The translations under genes were made by a program, and so were the position numbers. 64,000 bases of DNA, from assembly GCA_025454795.1 (NCBI GenBank), contig JALONT010000004.1, forward strand, positions 1 through 64,000. Direction: 5' to 3'. The notes under the pieces are model-generated. The model worked only from the letters and a program-made list of their open reading frames with translations. It did no database searches and was not told where the DNA came from. Positions 60,111 to 64,000 of the stretch are shown here, piece by piece. This stretch comes from Bacteroidales bacterium. GTDB lineage: Bacteria; Bacteroidota; Bacteroidia; Bacteroidales; VadinHA17. Numbering within the stretch: the first letter of the stretch is position 1; every line of letters starts with the position of its first letter.

Positions 60111-61361
60111 ATGAAAAACAATATTTTAAAGACGGTATTAGTTTTTTCAATTACTATACCCCTCCTATTTATAAAGTGTTCAAAAGATCCTGATGATAAT
60201 CTTCCAAAGGAACCCGTTCCAATTGATCTGAATGCTACTCAGACTTATTTAGTTGAATCCGGGAACTCCTTTGCATTTGACATTTTCAGGAAAGTAGTTG
60301 AAAATGCTGATAATTCGGAAAATATCATCATTTCACCATTAAGTATTTCCTATGCATTATCAATGACCCTTAACGGAGCAAATGGTGCTACCCGGGAAGC
60401 AATGCTTGAAGCACTCAGATTAAACAATATAACACCTGAGGAGATCAATAGTTCTTACCAGGATCTCACAGACGCTTTGCTCACAGTCGATAAACGCGTG
60501 CTGATGTCAATTGCCAATTCGGTCTGGACAGAAAATGATTTCCAGGTCAAGAATTCATTTATAGATATTCTTGCTAATTATTATGATGCCGAATCGAGAG
60601 GATTTGATATTAATGATGTGACAGCTCCCGACAAGATCAATGCCTGGATTGAAGATAAGACTAACGGACTTATAAAGGATATGGTTGAGAAGCTTAACGA
60701 CAATACGGTAATGCTTCTCATAAACGCCATTTACTTCAAAGGCAAATGGCAATCACAGTTCGATCAGACCAGGACCGTTCATCAGTCATTTTATAAACCG
60801 GACGGAACTGAAATAACCGTTCCGATGATGAAGCAGCAGGAAGATTTCAAAGTATATGCCGGTAACGGTTTTTTAATGGGAGAATTTGTTTACGGACAGG
60901 GCAACTTCGTGATGGACATTATTTTACCTGATGATCAGAATGGCATTCCTTCTCTCCTTCCTCAGGTTACCGATCCCGCTTTTAAAACCTGGACAAATGG
61001 ACTATATAAGCGTGAGCTTAATCTTTTGATGCCGCGCTACAAATATGGTTTCAAAAAACAACTTAAGGATATTCTTACCGATATGGGAATGGGAATTGCA
61101 TTTACCGGCGGGGCCGATTTCACAAATATAGCTGAAACCCCTCCTCTGCTGATAAATGATGTGACCCACCAGGCATTTATCGAAACTAATGAAGAGGGGA
61201 CAGAAGCTGCAGCTGCAACAGTTGTCGAAATAGGGTATACTTCCATGCCTCCCGAACCTCTTACATTCAACCTCGATCATGCTTTCCTGTATATAATAAG
61301 GGAGACTACAACCAATTCAATTATCTTCATAGGCAGGGTCTCTGATCCGCTCGCTGAATAG
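60111..61361 (+). CDS. Serpin lipoprotein, inhibitory type
   Basis: A 416-residue serpin family protease inhibitor. An N-terminal signal ends in FIKC (Cys23), giving a lipoprotein. The serpin core includes NIIISPLSISYALSMTLNGA, NAIYFKGKWQ and LLINDVTHQAFIETNEEG. The reactive loop hinge is EEGTEAAAAT at 361-370, which predicts inhibitory conformational change. Counting from P17 puts P1 at Thr377 and P1' at Ser378, within VVEIGYTSMPPEP. The family acts by trapping serine or cysteine proteases. The target could be an external host or competitor protease or a native one. It is monocistronic. Confidence 0.93.
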   Translation: MKNNILKTVLVFSITIPLLFIKCSKDPDDNLPKEPVPIDLNATQTYLVESGNSFAFDIFRKVVENADNSENIIISPLSISYALSMTLNGANGATREAMLEALRLNNITPEEINSSYQDLTDALLTVDKRVLMSIANSVWTENDFQVKNSFIDILANYYDAESRGFDINDVTAPDKINAWIEDKTNGLIKDMVEKLNDNTVMLLINAIYFKGKWQSQFDQTRTVHQSFYKPDGTEITVPMMKQQEDFKVYAGNGFLMGEFVYGQGNFVMDIILPDDQNGIPSLLPQVTDPAFKTWTNGLYKRELNLLMPRYKYGFKKQLKDILTDMGMGIAFTGGADFTNIAETPPLLINDVTHQAFIETNEEGTEAAAATVVEIGYTSMPPEPLTFNLDHAFLYIIRETTTNSIIFIGRVSDPLAE

Positions 61362-61402
61362 ACAGAATTATTATATACCTTTAGAAGAAAATTGGCTTAC
61401 TG

Positions 61403-62308
61403 ATGAAGCTATTGATCTCTTCAATATTTGCCCTAATTTTCTTCACAATGCCGGAATTTGACAGAATCGAAGGAAGTCAGACCCAGAAACCTCTCTTTTC
61501 ATTTGGTTTGATCGCTGATGTACAGTACTGCGATTGCGAACCTAAAGACTCAAGATACTACAGGATGTCTCCTTTAAAGCTCAGGGATGCAATGAATTCT
61601 CTGAAGGAGGATTCAGTTGAGTTTCTCTTCAACCTTGGCGATCTTATCGACCGTGATTATTCTTCATTCAAACCTGTCCTTGACATTATTGACTCATCAG
61701 GAATTAAAACCTGGCATCTGACCGGTAATCATGATTATTCCGTTGACTCACGTTTAAAAAAGCGACTTCCACTGCCCATGCCTTCCAAAGAAAGTTATTA
61801 CTCATTTGTTTATAAAAACTTCAGGTTTATTGCACTTAATGGCAATGAGTTGAGCACCTATGGTCCAGGCAGTAAATCTCAAATAAAAGATGCCGAAAAA
61901 TATATTTCATCCCTCAGGGATTCGGGCAAAATAAATGCTATTGACTGGAATGGAGGAATGAGCAGGTTACAACTTGGATGGCTGAGTGGTCAGCTTGAAG
62001 AAGCAGCTACGAAAGGTGAAAAGGTATTCATATTATGCCACTTTCCTGTTTATCCCGAAAATTTGCATAACCTGCTTAACTCAAATGAGGTACTTGAGAT
62101 TCTCAACAAATACAACAATATAATTGCATGGTTTAACGGGCATAATCATTCCGGTAATTATGGTAATTTCAATATGATACATTTCGTAACAATGAGAGGA
62201 ATGGTTGAAACCGGAACGAGCGGAAGCTTTGCTATTGTAGAAGTCTACAGAAACAAGATTTGGATCAAAGGATCAGGACGAGAAAAGAGCCAGATACTGG
62301 CTTACTGA
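61403..62308 (+). CDS. ADPRibase-Mn-like metallophosphoesterase, exported
   Basis: A 301-residue calcineurin-fold phosphoesterase. It has a hydrophobic N-terminus (residues 1-16) that may be a signal peptide. Metal motifs are complete: FGLIADVQYCD, NLGDLIDRD, LTGNHDY, ILCHFPVYP and FNGHNHSGNYG. ADVQYCDCEPKDSRYYRMS resembles manganese-dependent ADP-ribose/CDP-alcohol diphosphatases. Its specific substrate is unknown. It lies 41 nt after the serpin gene and is convergent with the SiaC-like gene. Confidence 0.85.
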   Translation: MKLLISSIFALIFFTMPEFDRIEGSQTQKPLFSFGLIADVQYCDCEPKDSRYYRMSPLKLRDAMNSLKEDSVEFLFNLGDLIDRDYSSFKPVLDIIDSSGIKTWHLTGNHDYSVDSRLKKRLPLPMPSKESYYSFVYKNFRFIALNGNELSTYGPGSKSQIKDAEKYISSLRDSGKINAIDWNGGMSRLQLGWLSGQLEEAATKGEKVFILCHFPVYPENLHNLLNSNEVLEILNKYNNIIAWFNGHNHSGNYGNFNMIHFVTMRGMVETGTSGSFAIVEVYRNKIWIKGSGREKSQILAY

Positions 62309-62321
62309 TCAGCACATTAAT

Positions 62322-62705
62322 TCAATCCTTTCCCCCGAGCTTAATAAAATTGAAAGGAACATCAAGAACTGAGGAAAAGTATTCTCCCCTTTCAAAGATA
62401 TCTTCATCACCATCTTCATAATACCAGTTGAAGATGAATTTTTTATTCTTCAGGGTGACATGTTTTAATAGTTCAAGGAGGTGAATAAAAACCTTTGCAC
62501 TGGCACTGTTAAAATATTCAAGGTTCATATCAACACAGGTCACCTCAGCAGGTACCTCAATATATTCAGTTACCCAGTCGTTGGCCGATGCAAAAAACTC
62601 AGCCACATTCTCATGAATAGAACGGCCCATTATCTTAAGCATCCCGTCAGGGCTTAAAATGATCTCTGGTGAGTTTTTTGTCGGTGCTATTCTCAGCTCC
62701 TTCAT
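62322..62705 (-). CDS. SiaC/DUF1987 family regulatory phosphoprotein
   Basis: A 127-residue protein of the DUF1987 family, with KNSPEIILSPDGMLKIMGRS at the start and LEYFNSASAKVFIHLLELL near residue 68, the region phosphorylated in Pseudomonas SiaC. Family members act as phosphorylation-switched partners of kinases and diguanylate cyclases. No such kinase is encoded nearby. A TAATTTCG element precedes it. Confidence 0.87.
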   Translation of the reverse strand: MKELRIAPTKNSPEIILSPDGMLKIMGRSIHENVAEFFASANDWVTEYIEVPAEVTCVDMNLEYFNSASAKVFIHLLELLKHVTLKNKKFIFNWYYEDGDEDIFERGEYFSSVLDVPFNFIKLGGKD

Positions 62706-62721
62706 CCCCGGTATTTTTGTC

Positions 62722-62729
62722 CGAAATTA
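62722..62729 (-). promoter_or_regulatory. Putative -7 element of the SiaC-like gene (TTCG variant)
   Basis: The minus strand reads TAATTTCG, 16 nt before the ATG at 62705. It is one of four TTCG-type elements in the window. Confidence 0.4.
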
Positions 62730-62754
62730 ATTAAATTATTTTCACAATCAATGA

Positions 62755-63762
62755 TCAGGTTCTTGCAACAGGCACAACATCCTGTCCTGAAAATTCACGC
62801 CTAAGATACTTATAATATCCCGTTATACCAATCATTGCAGCATTATCTGTTGTATATCTTAGTTCAGGAATAAAGAGGTTCCATCCTTTTTTTTCTGCTT
62901 CTGCTTTTACAGCATGTCTTAGTCCTGAATTAGCTGAAACACCACCGGCAATACCGATTTCTTTTATCCCTGTTTCGTGTGATGCTTTCACCAGCTTACC
63001 AGTAAGGATTGTCACAATGGTATATTGAAGCGATGCACACAGATCAGCTTTGTTTTTTTCAACAAAATCCGGATCCTCTTTAATCCTGTCACGGAGAAAA
63101 TAGAGAAAATTGGTTTTCAATCCGCTGAAGCTGAAATCAAGTCCTCTGACCACTGGCTTTGAAAATATAAAAGCCCTGTTATTACCCTCAGATGCCAGCT
63201 TATCGATTGCCGGACCGGCAGGATAATGCATTCCCATCACTTTTCCGCATTTGTCGAATGCCTCACCAGCAGCATCGTCAATCGTACTACCCAGTACATC
63301 CATTTCCAAATGGCTTTTCATCAGGATTATCCTGGTATGCCCTCCTGAGACAAGCAGACATAAAAAGGGGAATTCCGGAACACTCTTCTCTTTACTTATT
63401 ATGAAATGAACAAGCAGATGAGCCTGAAGATGATTTACTTCGATGAGTGGTATATTGAGCGCCAGTGCAAATCCTTTTGCAAATGATGTTCCTACAAGGA
63501 GAGATCCCAGGAGACCGGGTCCGCGGGTAAATGCAACAGCATCAATTTCGCTTTTTCTTATACCGGCAGTCTTAATAGCCTGATCTGCAACAGGTACTAT
63601 ATTAACCTGGTGGGCTCTGGAAGCGAGTTCGGGAACTACTCCTCCATAAGACTTATGAATATTCTGTCCCGCAATCAGATTTGACAGAATGTGACCATCC
63701 CTGATAACTGCTGCAGAGGTATCATCACAGGAAGATTCTATTGCAAGGATGGTAACACTCAT
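62755..63762 (-). CDS. tsaD: tRNA N6-adenosine threonylcarbamoyltransferase
   Basis: Transfers the threonylcarbamoyl group to A37 of tRNAs reading ANN codons. The 335-residue ASKHA-fold protein has AIESSCDDTSAAVI, the metal ligands in VNHLQAHLLVHF (His-x3-His), LLVSGGHT, EAFDKCGKV, IAGGVSANSGLR and TTDNAAMIG. The full family length is present. It is divergent from the TamB-like gene, with the start codons 62 nt apart, so their promoters overlap. Confidence 0.95.
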   Translation of the reverse strand: MSVTILAIESSCDDTSAAVIRDGHILSNLIAGQNIHKSYGGVVPELASRAHQVNIVPVADQAIKTAGIRKSEIDAVAFTRGPGLLGSLLVGTSFAKGFALALNIPLIEVNHLQAHLLVHFIISKEKSVPEFPFLCLLVSGGHTRIILMKSHLEMDVLGSTIDDAAGEAFDKCGKVMGMHYPAGPAIDKLASEGNNRAFIFSKPVVRGLDFSFSGLKTNFLYFLRDRIKEDPDFVEKNKADLCASLQYTIVTILTGKLVKASHETGIKEIGIAGGVSANSGLRHAVKAEAEKKGWNLFIPELRYTTDNAAMIGITGYYKYLRREFSGQDVVPVART

Positions 63763-63812
63763 ATTTTCTTTGATTTTCGGTATATTTTAGGTTATTTTGA
63801 TCTATGATTTTT

Positions 63813-63820
63813 CAAACTTA
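63813..63820 (-). promoter_or_regulatory. -7 promoter element of tsaD
   Basis: The minus strand reads TAAGTTTG, matching TAnnTTTG, 50 nt before the tsaD start. The plus strand has TATTTTG at 63794-63800, 23 nt ahead of the TamB-like ATG, one base shorter than consensus. Confidence 0.5.
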
Positions 63821-63823
63821 TTA

Positions 63824-64000
63824 ATGGCCAAAAATATTAAAAAATCATTTAAGTATATCATAATATTTTTCGGGATCCTCATTTCTGTCCCGACACTTCT
63901 CTCATTCTTTCTACGCATTCCTGTGATACAAACCTTTATGGTAAGAAGGGTCACAGATCATATTTCCGCTGAGATCCGGTCGACAATTTCAGTTGGAAAA
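63824..64000 (+). CDS. TamB-like translocation/assembly protein, start only
   Basis: The first 59 codons (MAKNIKKSFKYII...) are present and the window end cuts the gene. A basic N-terminus is followed by one membrane segment (IIFFGILISVPTLLSFFL), then PVIQTFMVRRVTDHISAEI and ISVGK. This matches the start of Bacteroidetes TamB-domain proteins, which bridge inner and outer membrane in lipid or outer-membrane protein transport. The identification rests on this short N-terminus and is inference. Confidence 0.65.
   Translation, partial: MAKNIKKSFKYIIIFFGILISVPTLLSFFLRIPVIQTFMVRRVTDHISAEIRSTISVGK

Noticed and set aside
1-64000. tRNA, rRNA, transposase, integrase, toxin-antitoxin or restriction genes
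   Set aside because: I looked for their typical motifs and found none that I could support.

Overview
The window is a stretch of a Bacteroidota chromosome, most likely from the Bacteroidales/Marinilabiliales side. The support is the gene content: large LepB, OstA-like and SurA-like envelope operon, DUF5063 with a DEDDy exonuclease and RlmI, a TamB-type protein, many lipoproteins and FISUMP proteins. Many starts are also preceded by the Bacteroidetes -7 promoter element TAnnTTTG, and Shine-Dalgarno sites are rare. The genus cannot be named from the sequence alone. No tRNA, rRNA, CRISPR array, transposase or prophage was seen.

Layout. 1-1020: an unassigned edge and a PKD lipoprotein. 1182-4388: thrS-infC-rpmI-rplT, with infC apparently starting at AUA behind a strong Shine-Dalgarno site. 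4437-6582 (minus): dapB and lepB. 6605-10238: a repeat-rich zone with REP-like inverted pairs, a 45-copy heptamer satellite, a secreted amidohydrolase, a YkgJ-like protein and trmD. 10239-16526: ornithine aminotransferase, a secreted M28 peptidase, a membrane protein, then ECF sigma, a putative membrane anti-sigma and a DUF4097-like surface protein. 16588-26453 (minus): mutS2 and a five-gene secreted operon (beta-sandwich/membrane protein, caspase, FISUMP lipoprotein, thioredoxin-like protein, FISUMP lipoprotein). 26607-31684 (minus): DUF5063, exonuclease, RlmI, Tex, DUF190.

31954-39673 is a polysaccharide-degradation island in decay. Two sulfatases and a SIS-domain isomerase are intact. A GH42-like hydrolase, a ROK kinase, a third sulfatase, an unidentified gene and an alpha/beta-hydrolase esterase are broken by nonsense codons, frameshifts and deletions. 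This is the only part of the window with broken genes.

39685-53891: recQ, guaB, a four-gene outer-membrane biogenesis operon (two rotamase proteins, a companion lipoprotein and an OstA-like protein), DUF2795, cobalamin adenosyltransferase, an ABC ATPase, a methyltransferase and recG. 54007-59417: a complete RNF operon (rseC-like, rnfB, C, D, G, E, A) coupling ferredoxin:NAD+ oxidoreduction to ion transport. 59456-64000: a membrane-anchored J-domain protein, a serpin lipoprotein, an ADPRibase-Mn-like phosphoesterase, a SiaC-like protein, tsaD, and the start of a TamB-like gene cut by the window end.

The most unusual material is the set of period-7 satellites (three unrelated sequences), a REP-like element that encodes the C-terminus of a gene, the secreted caspase operon with its 3,458-bp internal duplication, and the graded decay of the sulfatase island.
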